Shown here piece by piece: positions 1 to 8,976 of a stretch of 64,000 nucleotides of DNA. The DNA comes from Burkholderia sp. Nafp2/4-1b. GTDB taxonomy: Bacteria > Pseudomonadota > Gammaproteobacteria > Burkholderiales > Burkholderiaceae. The first letter of the stretch is position 1. Each line of letters begins with the position of its first letter. The notes beneath the pieces were generated by a model that ran no database searches, was not told where the DNA came from, and saw only the letters and a list, made by a program, of their open reading frames with translations. A program made the position numbers and the translations under genes. The stretch covers positions 1 through 64,000 of the forward strand of contig NZ_ML058617.1 of NCBI RefSeq assembly GCF_003635165.1. The letters run 5' to 3'.

Positions 1-142
1 TGGGGTTCAACTCCGTGTGCGTCGGGGCTCTACAACCTGTCCCCAACATCACCACTTCCCTTCTTCCCTCGCGCCGCGTTTCCGTTAGCGCGAAAGAGGC
101 GTGATTCTAAGCACCGTTCGCCCATCGCGCAAGGGGTTTTTC

Positions 143-181
143 GAAAAAATTGAAGGCCCCGCACGCTGTCGCGTGCGGAGC
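143..181 (-). terminator. Rho-independent terminator of the phn operon
   Basis: An 8-bp GC stem (ccgcacgc at 159-166 pairing with gcgtgcgg at 171-178, 4-base loop) lies 38 bases beyond the last phn gene. Read on the minus strand, the stem is followed by a T-rich run (the A-rich 143-149 on the plus strand). Bases 1-142 hold no gene I can support. Confidence 0.7.
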
Positions 182-219
182 CTTCTTCAATAGAGTAGAG
201 AGTAGAGGCGCTCGAATCG

Positions 220-771
220 TCAGGCCACACGCACCTGGCGCGCGACTATCTCCATATAGTGCTCGAGCCCGGGCGTCGCCTTGCCCGCTTCCTTCGCCGT
301 ATCGTCCCAGCGGCGCAGGCGCAGCGCATCTTCAGCGAACGGACGCTGAAGGAACGCCGCCGTCTCCTCTTCGCTGAAGATGCCGCCCTGCAGCGCGAGG
401 CTGCGCACCGAATCCGGCGACAGGCTCTCGAAGTAGCCGGCGTCCGTGCGGCACAGACAACGCTTCGCGTCGACGTGCAGCCGGATCGGCTCCAGCACCG
501 CATCATCGAATAGCGGTCGCAGGAACGGCAGCACGTAATACTGATGCAGATCGTCGATCCCGCGCGCGCTCGGCGTCTCGCCCTGCCGATTCAGCAGATG
601 CCCGAGGTCGTGCAGGAATGCCGCCGCGACCAGCGCGTCGTCGGCACCCGCTTCCTCTGCGAGCAAGCCGCTCTGCAGCGCATGCTCCAGTTGCGTGACC
701 GGTTCGCCGCTATAGGCAACGTGGCCATGCTCGCGATACAGCCCGTGAATCTCCTCTACCGTCAGAGCCAT
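220..771 (-). CDS. PhnZ-like HD-domain oxygenase, phosphonate-operon type
   Basis: A 183-residue HD-domain protein of the phosphonate-operon HD family, whose best known member PhnZ is a mixed-valent di-iron oxygenase that cleaves the C-P bond of hydroxylated aminoethylphosphonate. Metal ligands are visible as H30, H54-D55, H58, H76, H99 and D156/D157. These keep nearly the spacing of PhnZ. The Y20/E23 pair matches the PhnZ substrate-lid Tyr and Glu. It is the last gene of the phn operon, 4 bases after phnY. The usual upstream partner, a 2-oxoglutarate dioxygenase (PhnY*), is absent from the window, so its substrate here is uncertain. It might act on a hydroxylated aminoethylphosphonate from elsewhere or have another role. 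Confidence 0.85.
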   Translation of the reverse strand: MALTVEEIHGLYREHGHVAYSGEPVTQLEHALQSGLLAEEAGADDALVAAAFLHDLGHLLNRQGETPSARGIDDLHQYYVLPFLRPLFDDAVLEPIRLHVDAKRCLCRTDAGYFESLSPDSVRSLALQGGIFSEEETAAFLQRPFAEDALRLRRWDDTAKEAGKATPGLEHYMEIVARQVRVA

Positions 772-775
772 CCGC

Positions 776-2230
776 TTACTCCCAAGGCAGCGAAAAAGTC
801 TTGAGGTTCGTGAAGCTCTTCATCGCTTCCTGAACGCCTTCTTTATAGCCGAGCCCGGAATCCTTGATCCCGCCGAACGGCGACAGTTCGATCCGGTATC
901 CGGGCACCTCCCAGACATTTACCGTCCCGACCTTCAATTCGTTCACGAATCGCACGACCGCGGCCGTGCTGTCCGTGCAGACGCCCGACGACAACCCGAA
1001 TGCCGTGCCATTGCTGATCCGGATCGCATCGTCGATGGTGTCGAACGTCATGACGGGCGAGACCGGGCCGAAGGTCTCCTCGCGCACGATCGTCATCGAC
1101 GGATCGACATTGTCGAGCACGGTCGGCGCATAAAGTGCCCCGCGCCGCACGTTGCCGGTCAACAGGCGCGCACCCTGAGCGACCGCCTCGCCAACCCGTG
1201 CCTCGAACAGCCGCGCCGCCGCATCGTCGATCACCGTGCCCATTTCGTTCGCAGGATCGAACGGATCGCCGTACTTCCATGCGCGCGTCTTCTCGACGAG
1301 CAGCTCGGTGAACGCCGGCGCGATCGAGCGCTGCACCAGGATCCGCTTGACGGCCGTGCAGCGCTGCCCCGAGTTCCGGTACGAACCCAGCACGGCCAGC
1401 GATGCCGCACGCTCCAGATCGGCATCATCGAGCACGATCAGCGGATCGTTGCCGCCCAGCTCCAGCACGATGCGCCGGTAGCCGGCCCGCGCGGCGATCG
1501 CCTTGCCGATCGATACACCGCCCGTAAAGGTAATCAGCGACGCGTGCGGATGCGTGACGAGCTCGTCCGCGATTTCGCGCGGATCGCCGGTCAGCACCTG
1601 CAGCATCGGCTCGGGCAGGCCGGCCTCGTAGAGCAGGTCCGCCAGATAGAACGCCGACAGCGGCACCTTCTCCGACGGCTTCACGATCACGCGGTTATTG
1701 GTCGCGATCGCCGGCGCGATCTTGTGCGCGACCTGGTTCATCGGGTGATTGAACGGCGTGATCGCGACGATCACGCCGTCGAGCGGCTGGCGCTGTGAGA
1801 ACACGCGCCGCGCCTTGCCGTGGGGTGTGAGGTCGCACGAGAAGCTCTGCGCGTCGTCGCGCAGCGCCTCGACCGACGCGAACTTCAGCACGTCGGCCAC
1901 GCGGCCGATCTCGTAGCGCGAATCCTGCTTCGACAATCCCGATTCGAGCGTGATCAGGTCGGACGCTTCCTCGGTTCGCTCGCGCAGCAGCGCGGCCGCG
2001 CGCTCGAGGATCTGCGAACGCTCGTAACGCGTGAGCGCGGGCCGGTATGCCATCGCGTAGTCGAACGCGGCGCGCACGTCGTCGACGCTCGCCAGCGGTG
2101 CCGTCCCGACACGCGTGCCGGTGTACGGATCGCTGACGTCGAAGCTCCGTTCGCGCGCCGCGCGCGTACCGCACCAGCGCAGCGCCTCGGCGCGAAACGC
2201 CGGGTGATCCTGCCGGGGATGAGCCATCAT
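776..2230 (-). CDS. phnY: Phosphonoacetaldehyde dehydrogenase
   Basis: A 484-residue NAD(P)-dependent aldehyde dehydrogenase that would oxidise phosphonoacetaldehyde to phosphonoacetate. The ALDH core is complete, with Glu in VLELGGNDP and the nucleophilic Cys in NSGQRCTAVKR. The name rests on context: it lies between phnA and a phosphonate HD gene, with phnW divergent, which is the known PhnW-PhnY-PhnA route. The first of two adjacent ATGs (2230) is chosen because GGAG sits 6 bases upstream. The ATG overlaps the phnA stop codon, so the genes are probably translationally coupled. A longer open frame extends upstream but is only the shadow of phnA. Confidence 0.9.
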   Translation of the reverse strand: MMAHPRQDHPAFRAEALRWCGTRAARERSFDVSDPYTGTRVGTAPLASVDDVRAAFDYAMAYRPALTRYERSQILERAAALLRERTEEASDLITLESGLSKQDSRYEIGRVADVLKFASVEALRDDAQSFSCDLTPHGKARRVFSQRQPLDGVIVAITPFNHPMNQVAHKIAPAIATNNRVIVKPSEKVPLSAFYLADLLYEAGLPEPMLQVLTGDPREIADELVTHPHASLITFTGGVSIGKAIAARAGYRRIVLELGGNDPLIVLDDADLERAASLAVLGSYRNSGQRCTAVKRILVQRSIAPAFTELLVEKTRAWKYGDPFDPANEMGTVIDDAAARLFEARVGEAVAQGARLLTGNVRRGALYAPTVLDNVDPSMTIVREETFGPVSPVMTFDTIDDAIRISNGTAFGLSSGVCTDSTAAVVRFVNELKVGTVNVWEVPGYRIELSPFGGIKDSGLGYKEGVQEAMKSFTNLKTFSLPWE

Positions 2231-3537
2231 GATGCGCTCCGGTTCAGCACGAAATCGAAGACGTCGAAATTGCGCGGTCGCCGCGCAGGGTCGCCCCGCT
2301 CGATCCGACGGTTGAACAGCAACGGCACTTCCTGCTCGGACACGCCGCCGTGCGAACGCAGCGGCACGGTCAGCCCGGACAGGTCGTGTTCGCGCTCGCG
2401 CGTGCCGAGCGTCATGTCGCGTCGCGCGATCACGACGAGGTCGCCGATCCGATCGGCCGGCAACTCGAAACGCGCGGCGGCTTCCGCGTTGTCGAGCACG
2501 AGTTCGACGCCGTCGAGCCCGCCGACGCGCCACATCGCTTCGGTGCGGTCGACATCCGGCGCCAGGTAGATGGTCGCGAACGAGCCGAGCGCACCGTGGT
2601 GCACGACGTACGGATCGGTGATCGGCAGGATCACGCGCGCGGCCCGCGCACCGAACCAGCCGTCGAACGCGTCCTGCAGATAGATCACATTCGGGCGGCC
2701 CGTGGCCGGATCGTGCTTCGCGTTCATCCCGTGGTCGGCCGTGAGCCCGATCGCCCAGCCGAGCGCGTCGAGCTGCGCGAGATAGCGGTCCATCATCGCG
2801 TAGAACGCGTTCGCGCCGGCACTGCCCGGCGCGCACTTGTGCTGCACGTAGTCGGTGGTCGACAGGTACATCAGATCGACCTGGCGCGTCTGCGCGAGCC
2901 GCACGCCGGCCGCGAACACGAATTCGGACAGCGCCGAGCTATATACGTCCGGTGACGGCAGGCCGACCCAGTCCAGCACGTCGACGATCCCGTTTTCCGC
3001 GAGATTCGCCTGCGCGGCCTTCTCGGCGGAGAAGCAGATGCCGTTCATCCGCCAGCCGAGCAGCCGCCGCAGCTTGTCCTTCGCGGTGACGACGGCCACC
3101 CGCGCGCCGGCGTCGGACGCCGCCGCGAGCAGCGTGCCGGCCCGCAGGTAGGCCGGGTCGTTCATCATGACTTCGGCGCCGCGACCGCCGTCGGCGGCCG
3201 GATCCCAGAAGTAGTTGCCGCAGATCCCGTGCACCGACGGCGGCACGCCGCAGACGATCGACAGGTTGTTCGGGTTGGTGAAGGTCGGCACGACGCAGTC
3301 GGCGCGCCACGCGGTGCCTTCCACGATCATCCGGCCGATGAACGGCGCGACGCCGGCTTCGACGGCCCGCTCGAGATAGTCGTACTCGCAGCCGTCGACG
3401 CAAACCACGACGGTCGGTTCGACCGGCAGCCGGTAGCGCCGGCCGTTGACGTCGACGGAACGTCCCGCGAGCGCCGTCGAACCGTTGCCCGCGGCCGGTT
3501 GCTCGCCGGGCAGCCGCAACGCGAACGCGGCGTTCAC
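2227..3537 (-). CDS. phnA: Phosphonoacetate hydrolase
   Basis: A 436-residue zinc hydrolase of the alkaline phosphatase superfamily that splits phosphonoacetate into acetate and phosphate. The first metal Asp is in VVVCVDGCEYD (about residue 48). The nucleophile Thr is in TFTNPNNLS (about residue 87), and further metal ligands are in LTADHGMNAKHD and RSHGGVSEQE. The start is a GTG at 3537 overlapping the stop of the upstream permease (GTGA), which fits the family N-terminus. The frame stays open another 249 codons upstream, but that part is antisense shadow of the permease. This is the last step of the pathway and releases phosphate in the cytoplasm. Confidence 0.93.
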   Translation of the reverse strand: MNAAFALRLPGEQPAAGNGSTALAGRSVDVNGRRYRLPVEPTVVVCVDGCEYDYLERAVEAGVAPFIGRMIVEGTAWRADCVVPTFTNPNNLSIVCGVPPSVHGICGNYFWDPAADGGRGAEVMMNDPAYLRAGTLLAAASDAGARVAVVTAKDKLRRLLGWRMNGICFSAEKAAQANLAENGIVDVLDWVGLPSPDVYSSALSEFVFAAGVRLAQTRQVDLMYLSTTDYVQHKCAPGSAGANAFYAMMDRYLAQLDALGWAIGLTADHGMNAKHDPATGRPNVIYLQDAFDGWFGARAARVILPITDPYVVHHGALGSFATIYLAPDVDRTEAMWRVGGLDGVELVLDNAEAAARFELPADRIGDLVVIARRDMTLGTREREHDLSGLTVPLRSHGGVSEQEVPLLFNRRIERGDPARRPRNFDVFDFVLNRSAS

Positions 3538-4394
3538 GATGCGGCCCGCTTGCCGCGCGGCACGCGCGCGGCGATCAGCAGCAGCGCCGCGAGCGACGCG
3601 CCGAGCATCAGCAGCGACAGCGCCGATGCGGGAAGGTAATAGCCGCGCTCCACCTGGCCGATCACGACGATCGGCACGGTCGCGAAACCCGGCGGATAGA
3701 CGGTCAGCGTCGCGCCGAGCTCGCCGAGCGACAGCGCGAAGCCGAGCGCGAGGCTCGCGCGCAGCGCCGGCACGAGCTGCGGCAGCAGCACGCGGCGCAG
3801 CACCATCGCGGGCGGCGCACCGAGGCTCGCCGCCGCTTCGCGCAGCACGGTCAGTTCCGGACGCAGCGCGGCGGCCGCGCAGCGATAGCAGAACGGCAGA
3901 ATCAGCGCGAGCTGCACGAACACGACGATCGCCGCGGAACTCGACAGGTCGAACGGCTTCTGGTGATACGCGATCAGCACCGCGAGCCCGAGCACGACGC
4001 TCGGCACGCCGTTCGGCACCATCACGAGCGCGTCGACGAGCGCACCGAGGCCACGCCGGTCGCGCCCTTCGAGCGCGAGTGCGAGCCACAGCCCGAGGAT
4101 CGTGCCGATCGCCGACACGCCGAAGCCGATTTCGAGGCTGGTCAGCAGCGCGTCGTACTCCGGCGACCCGAGCCGCTCGAACCAGCGCAGGCTGTAGCCG
4201 GCCGGCAGAATCGTGCCCGACCATTGCGTCGACACGCTCGACAGCGCGACGACGACGACCGGCAGCACGAACAGCCAGAAGCACGCGAACGCGGCCAGCG
4301 CGAGCGCCGCACGCGACGCATGCTTGAGCACCGTGTCGCCCCAGCCGATCTGGTGGCGCGGCACGGCTTGCCCGATACGGAATTCAGCGGACAT
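3534..4394 (-). CDS. phnV: 2-Aminoethylphosphonate ABC transporter, second permease
   Basis: A 286-residue inner-membrane permease of the binding-protein-dependent family with about six hydrophobic segments. The EAA-type cytoplasmic loop is visible in the EAAASLGAPPAMVLRRVLLP stretch, which docks onto the ATPase. The ATG at 4394 is preferred over an in-frame ATG at 4412 because GGGAGGAA lies just before it. It overlaps the end of phnU by 11 bases, and its own stop overlaps the phnA GTG start. Together with PhnS, PhnT and PhnU it forms an importer; the substrate is inferred from the operon. Confidence 0.88.
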   Translation of the reverse strand: MSAEFRIGQAVPRHQIGWGDTVLKHASRAALALAAFACFWLFVLPVVVVALSSVSTQWSGTILPAGYSLRWFERLGSPEYDALLTSLEIGFGVSAIGTILGLWLALALEGRDRRGLGALVDALVMVPNGVPSVVLGLAVLIAYHQKPFDLSSSAAIVVFVQLALILPFCYRCAAAALRPELTVLREAAASLGAPPAMVLRRVLLPQLVPALRASLALGFALSLGELGATLTVYPPGFATVPIVVIGQVERGYYLPASALSLLMLGASLAALLLIAARVPRGKRAAS

Positions 4395-5304
4395 CGTTTC
4401 CTCCCGTCGCACGCCGGTTCACCCGGCGATAAACCGCATAGAGCGCCAGCGACAGCGCGAGCATCACGACCGCGCCGGCCGACGCGGTCGGCAGGTCGAG
4501 ATCGACGGTCGCGCTGCTGTAGATCGCGACCGGCAATGTGACGAGCCGTGCGCTGCCGAGTACGAGCAGGATCCCGAACTCGTTCAGCGTCAGCAGGAAG
4601 CACAGCACGGTGCCGGCGGCGATGCCCGGCCACGCGATCGGCAGCACGACGCGGCGCGCGAGCATCCAGCCGGACGCACCGAGACTGCGCGCCGCTTCGA
4701 CCAGACGCAGGTCCAGCGTCGCGAACGACGCGAGCGTCGGCCGCACGACGAACGGCGTATAGAACACGGTCTGCGCGAGAATCACGCCGCCGATGCCGAA
4801 CAGAAAGTCGAGCGGCGGATTCTCGAGATGGAACAGGTGCTGCAGCGCAATGCTGATCGAGCCTTGCGAGCCGTACAGGAAGATCAGCGTGAACGCGACG
4901 AGGAACGACGGAAACGCGACGTACAGCTCCAGGAAGCGCGTGACGAGCGACGCGCCCGGGAACGGCCTGAAGAACAGCAGCGCAGCCAGCAGCACGCCGA
5001 GCACCGACGCGGTGCCGGCACTCGCGAACAGCACGCCGACGGTCGTCAGCAGCACGTTGCGCGTATCGGGGTTGCCGAAGAACGTGCGATACGCGGCGAA
5101 GCTCAACCCGTGGTCGCCGGTCACGCTCAGCAGCACGAGCCGCACGAGCGGATAGACGACGAGCGGGCCCAGCACGACGATCGCGAGTGCCGCGAGGTGC
5201 AGGTCGCCCATGCGCTTGCGGCGCCGCGCGGCGGCCGCATGCGCGGCGGCCGACGCGAGCACGTGCGGCGGCACGCCGGCTTCAGGGCTCGATAAGGACG
5301 ACAT
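4384..5304 (-). CDS. phnU: 2-Aminoethylphosphonate ABC transporter, first permease
   Basis: A 306-residue integral membrane permease with about six hydrophobic segments. It has the EAA loop (EAARSLGASGWMLARRVVLP). The N-terminus has an Ala/Arg-rich cytoplasmic stretch of about 40 residues before the first membrane segment. The ATG at 5304 has a GAGG ribosome binding site and overlaps the end of phnT by 23 bases, so an upstream in-frame ATG at 5337 is not needed. It would pair with PhnV as the heterodimeric channel of the aminoethylphosphonate importer. Confidence 0.88.
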   Translation of the reverse strand: MSSLSSPEAGVPPHVLASAAAHAAAARRRKRMGDLHLAALAIVVLGPLVVYPLVRLVLLSVTGDHGLSFAAYRTFFGNPDTRNVLLTTVGVLFASAGTASVLGVLLAALLFFRPFPGASLVTRFLELYVAFPSFLVAFTLIFLYGSQGSISIALQHLFHLENPPLDFLFGIGGVILAQTVFYTPFVVRPTLASFATLDLRLVEAARSLGASGWMLARRVVLPIAWPGIAAGTVLCFLLTLNEFGILLVLGSARLVTLPVAIYSSATVDLDLPTASAGAVVMLALSLALYAVYRRVNRRATGGNDVR

Positions 5305-6397
5305 CGTCTGCCTCGCAATGCAGGGACACGCGCGCACCGCGCTCGGGAGCCGCGCCGCGGCCGCGTTGCATCGTCACGCGCACGGGTTCGTCGGGCGCCG
5401 CGTCGATCACGACCGCGATCGACAAATCCGCGCCCTGCCATTCGACGGACGACACCGTGCCGTGCAGCCCGCCCGCGGCAAGCGGCATCACGGTCAGACG
5501 CTCGGGGCGCACGCACGCGACCTTGCCGCGCACGTCGTGACGCGGATCGCCAAGCGGGAAGATCACGTGCGGCGGCAACAGGTTGGCCGGGCCGAGATAG
5601 CGCGCGACGTAGCCGTCCCGCGGCGCGTCGTACAGCTGCTGCGGCGTGCCGAGCTGCGCGATGTGGCCGTCGCGCATCAGCAGCGCGCGATCGGACAGCA
5701 CGAGTGCGTCGTCGCGATCGTGCGTCACGCAGACGACGGTCAGGTTCGGCAGCCGCTCGTGCAGCGCCTTCAGTTCGCTGCGCACCGACGCGCGCAGGTT
5801 GGCGTCGAGCGCCGAGAGCGGCTCGTCGAGCAGCAGCACGTCGGGCTCGATCACGAGCGCGCGGGCCAGCGCGACGCGCTGCTGCATCCCGCCCGACAGC
5901 TGCGCGGGCAGGTGGTGGCCGGCATCGCCGAGCTGCACGAGCTTCAGCGCGTCGGCGACGCGGCGCGTCACTTCCGACGACGCCATGCCGCGCGCACGCA
6001 GCCCGAATGCGACGTTCTCGAACACCGACAGGTGCGGGAACAGCGCGTAATTCTGGAACAGCAGACCGAGATTGCGCTTGTGCGGCGGCGCATAGGTCAG
6101 GTCGCGTCCGGCCACGGTCAGCGTGCCGGTCAGGCCGTCGGCCTTCACGAACCCGGCGATGAAGCGCAGCAGCGTGGTCTTGCCGCAGCCGCTCTTGCCG
6201 AGCACGGTCAGAAATTCACCGGCGCCGATCGACAGCGACAGATCTTCCAGCACCGTGCGTGCGCCGTAGCGCACGCTCAGGTGTTCGATCTGCACGCCGC
6301 CCGGCGCGCCGGACCGCAGCGTTGCACGCGGCTCGGCGGCGCCGAATGCGCCGGGATGGGTCAGGGTGGTATCCACCGGGTTCATCCTCTTGCTCAC
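5282..6397 (-). CDS. phnT: 2-Aminoethylphosphonate ABC transporter, ATPase
   Basis: A 371-residue ABC ATPase that powers the phosphonate importer. Walker A is GKSGCGKTT, the Q-loop LLFQNYALFP, the signature LSGGMQQR and Walker B VLLLDEPLSA, followed by the switch His in VTHDRDD. About 110 further residues after the core form a TOBE-type regulatory domain, as in the spermidine/iron class of importers. An ATG at 6385 is an alternative start. It lies 22 bases after phnS and overlaps phnU. Confidence 0.92.
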   Translation of the reverse strand: MSKRMNPVDTTLTHPGAFGAAEPRATLRSGAPGGVQIEHLSVRYGARTVLEDLSLSIGAGEFLTVLGKSGCGKTTLLRFIAGFVKADGLTGTLTVAGRDLTYAPPHKRNLGLLFQNYALFPHLSVFENVAFGLRARGMASSEVTRRVADALKLVQLGDAGHHLPAQLSGGMQQRVALARALVIEPDVLLLDEPLSALDANLRASVRSELKALHERLPNLTVVCVTHDRDDALVLSDRALLMRDGHIAQLGTPQQLYDAPRDGYVARYLGPANLLPPHVIFPLGDPRHDVRGKVACVRPERLTVMPLAAGGLHGTVSSVEWQGADLSIAVVIDAAPDEPVRVTMQRGRGAAPERGARVSLHCEADDVVLIEP

Positions 6398-6419
6398 TAA
6401 TACAGGCGGCGTGCGCCGC

Positions 6420-7511
6420 TCACTTCGGCTTGACGACGTCGAGCTGCTTGCCCGAACTGCCGATCACGTCCTTCTTCCAGCGCTCGATCCACTCCGGCTT
6501 CTTCGCCATCACCTGGTTCCAGTCGACCGGAATCAGCTTCACGCCCGCGATCGCCTTCTTCACCGCTTCGCCGTTCTTGCCGGCCAGCGGCACGTCGGTG
6601 CGGCCCGGGATGCCGTACATATCGGGCACCTTCGACTGCACTTCCGTCGACATCAGGTAGTCGATCAGCTTCTTGCCGACGTCCTGGTTCGGGCCGCTCT
6701 TGATCAGGCCGATGCCGTACGGCAGCTGGAACGTGGTCGGCTGGTCGCCGGCCTTCGCGGCCAGGAAGATCGGCTTGACGGACAGCGCGCCGTGCTCGGC
6801 ATCGTCGAGGTCCATCTGCAGGTCGCCGTTCGCGACGCTGATTTCGTTACGCGACAGCAGCACGTTCAGGTAGCCGGTGCCCTTCGTGTGGAATTTCACG
6901 CTCTGCGACAGCTTCGCGAGGTAGTCGAACGCCTTGTCCTCGCCCATCAGCGCGGTCGTGAGGATCAGCACGGCCATCCCGTCGCCGGCGGTCGCCGGGT
7001 TCGAGTACGCGACCTTGCCGGCATAGTTCGGCGACAGCAGGTCGGCGAACGTCTTCGGCTGGTTCTTCACGACGTCCGGATTGATCGCGAACGAGAAGTA
7101 GTTGTTCACGAACGTCGCCCACGTGCCGTCTTCCGCCTTCGCGATCGCCGGCACGTTCTTGTAGTTGATGCTCTGGTACGCCTGCAGCAGGCCCATCTGG
7201 CCGGCTTGCTGAATGAACGGCGGCAGCGTGACGATCACGTCCGCCTTCGGCGAATTTTTCTCGATGTTCGCGCGGTTGACGACCTCGCCGCTGCCCGCCG
7301 TCACGATGTTGACCTTGACGCCTTCCTTCTTTTCGAACGCCGGCAGCACATCGCGATAGAGGTTCTCGAGACCGTCCGCCGTGTACAGCACGACCGCGTT
7401 CGCCGCATGCGCGGGCAGCGCCACGCCTTGCAGCAGACCGGCGGCGCAGGCGGCCAGCGCGAGCTTGCGGAACGCGCCGGCAGCGGCGCGCGAGGAATTC
7501 TGCAGTGTCAT
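6420..7511 (-). CDS. phnS: 2-Aminoethylphosphonate periplasmic binding protein
   Basis: A 363-residue extracellular solute-binding protein. A signal peptide of about 36 residues ends at LPAHAA, and the mature protein starts around NAVVLYTADGLEN, the fold of iron/polyamine/phosphonate receptors. The chosen ATG (7511) is followed directly by the signal peptide and preceded by GGAGAAGTGAG; the frame is open 60 codons further upstream but without a leader there. It is the first gene of the minus-strand phn operon, transcribed away from phnW. Confidence 0.9.
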   Translation of the reverse strand: MTLQNSSRAAAGAFRKLALAACAAGLLQGVALPAHAANAVVLYTADGLENLYRDVLPAFEKKEGVKVNIVTAGSGEVVNRANIEKNSPKADVIVTLPPFIQQAGQMGLLQAYQSINYKNVPAIAKAEDGTWATFVNNYFSFAINPDVVKNQPKTFADLLSPNYAGKVAYSNPATAGDGMAVLILTTALMGEDKAFDYLAKLSQSVKFHTKGTGYLNVLLSRNEISVANGDLQMDLDDAEHGALSVKPIFLAAKAGDQPTTFQLPYGIGLIKSGPNQDVGKKLIDYLMSTEVQSKVPDMYGIPGRTDVPLAGKNGEAVKKAIAGVKLIPVDWNQVMAKKPEWIERWKKDVIGSSGKQLDVVKPK

Positions 7512-7764
7512 CTCACTTCTCCGTAGGCGGAACACCAGGCGGCCGGTGCACGATCCGGCTCGCTTCAGTCGAACGGGCCGACAACCGGCCGCGTCGCTGC
7601 CGCGCTGCAGGTGGTTTCGCGCGGCAAGCGAAGGATCACAGCGTTCGATGACAACCCCGTGACGAGTGCCACAATTTCCAAAAAATGACACATTTTGCCA
7701 ATATCATGCAAGTCATTCAGAAATGCCGCCCCGGCGTTTCGTCCGACCTTTGCTGGAGAAAACC
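7512..7764. promoter_or_regulatory. Divergent phnS/phnW control region with inverted repeat
   Basis: This 253-base gap must hold both promoters. It becomes AT-rich around 7670-7710 and contains a perfect inverted repeat, AAAATG-aca-CATTTT, at 7682-7696. No regulator gene is encoded next to it, so the cognate protein is unknown. I could not assign convincing -35/-10 boxes. Confidence 0.5.
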
Positions 7765-8874
7765 ATGCCCGCCCCGATCCTCCTCACGCCCGGCCCGCTC
7801 ACCACGTCCGCCACAACACGCCACGCAATGCAACACGACTGGGGCTCGTGGGACGCCGCGTTCAATCAATTGACGGCGAGCGTCTGCGCGGATCTCGTCA
7901 CGATCGCGCACGGCGGGGACGAGTACGTGTGCGTGCCGATGCAGGGCAGCGGCACGTTTTCGGTCGAAGCCGCGCTCGGCACGCTGGTGCCACGCGACGG
8001 CGTCGTGCTGGTGCCCGACAACGGCGCGTATTGCGCGCGCATCCTGAAGATCCTGGGCCGGCTTGGCATCGACGCGATCGCGCTGCCGTTCGGCGAAGAT
8101 GCCGCGGTCGATCCGGCGGCGGTCGAAGCCGCGTTCGGGCGCGAGCCGCGCATCACGCACGTCGCGCTGGTGCACCTGGAAACTAGCGCCGGCATCCTGA
8201 ATCCGCTCGACGCGATCGCGGCCGCGTGCCGGCGGCACGGCAAGCGGCTGATCGTCGACGCGATGAGTTCGTTCGGCGCGCTGCCGATCGCGCTGGCGGA
8301 CAGCGGAATCGACGCGCTGATCTCGGCGAGCGGCAAATGCCTGGAAGGGGTGCCGGGGATGGGCTTCGCGATCGTGCGGCGCGACGCGCTCGACGCGTGC
8401 GAAGGCAACTCGCCGTCGCTCGCGCTCGATCTGCACGATCAGTACGCGTACCTGCGCAAGACGGGCCAGTGGCGCTTCACGCCGCCCACCCACGTGATCG
8501 CCGCGCTGCGTGCGGCGCTCGACGCGTACCTGGCCGAAGGCGGCCAGCCCGCGCGGGGCGCGCGCTATGCGGAGAACTGCCGGACGCTCGTCGAATCGAT
8601 GCGCGCACTCGGCTTCGTGCCGTTCCTCGACGCCGACGTGCAGGCGCCCGTGATCGTCACGTTCCATGCGCCCGACCATCCGGAGTACGATTTCCGCCGC
8701 TTCTATGACGCGGTGCGCGATGCGGGCTTCATTCTGTATCCGGGCAAGCTGACGCAGCTGGAAACGTTTCGCGTCGGCTGCATCGGCGCGATCGATGCGG
8801 GCGACATCCGGCGAGCGGTCGCGGCGATCGCCCAGGCGCTCGAATCGCTCGGGATTGCGATGCAGCGGGTGTGA
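7765..8874 (+). CDS. phnW: 2-Aminoethylphosphonate-pyruvate transaminase
   Basis: A 369-residue PLP-dependent class V aminotransferase that converts 2-aminoethylphosphonate and pyruvate to phosphonoacetaldehyde and alanine, the first step of the pathway. The N-terminus MPAPILLTPGPLTTS is typical of the family and the PLP lysine is in LISASGKCLEG. The ATG at 7765 has a GGAG six bases upstream; earlier in-frame ATGs lack both family similarity and a ribosome site. It is transcribed divergently from the transporter operon, and its product is the substrate of PhnY. Confidence 0.95.
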   Translation: MPAPILLTPGPLTTSATTRHAMQHDWGSWDAAFNQLTASVCADLVTIAHGGDEYVCVPMQGSGTFSVEAALGTLVPRDGVVLVPDNGAYCARILKILGRLGIDAIALPFGEDAAVDPAAVEAAFGREPRITHVALVHLETSAGILNPLDAIAAACRRHGKRLIVDAMSSFGALPIALADSGIDALISASGKCLEGVPGMGFAIVRRDALDACEGNSPSLALDLHDQYAYLRKTGQWRFTPPTHVIAALRAALDAYLAEGGQPARGARYAENCRTLVESMRALGFVPFLDADVQAPVIVTFHAPDHPEYDFRRFYDAVRDAGFILYPGKLTQLETFRVGCIGAIDAGDIRRAVAAIAQALESLGIAMQRV

Positions 8875-8911
8875 GCGTTCACCCGCAACGCCGCGCGCGA
8901 ATCGTTGCTGG

Positions 8912-8946
8912 AAACAAAAAGCCCGGCGACCCACAGGCCGCCGGGC
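8912..8946 (-). terminator. Terminator of the MFS-aroE-aroQ transcript
   Basis: A perfect 8-bp stem (gcccggcg at 8921-8928 with cgccgggc at 8939-8946) is followed on the minus strand by a TTTTTGTTT run. It lies between the convergent phnW and MFS genes. On the plus strand there is no T-run, so it mainly serves the minus-strand genes. Confidence 0.8.
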
Positions 8947-8976
8947 GAACGCACCGAGAGTGCGTGGAGCCGATGC

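Noticed and set aside
1..142. Possible promoter or gene end at the left border
   Set aside because: No open frame or RNA structure could be supported in this short edge stretch.
2231..4284. Very long minus-strand frames fused to phnY and phnA (up to 686 residues)
   Set aside because: The added N-terminal parts are Arg/Ala-rich shadows of the neighbouring genes. Family alignment and ribosome sites place the starts at 2230 and 3537.
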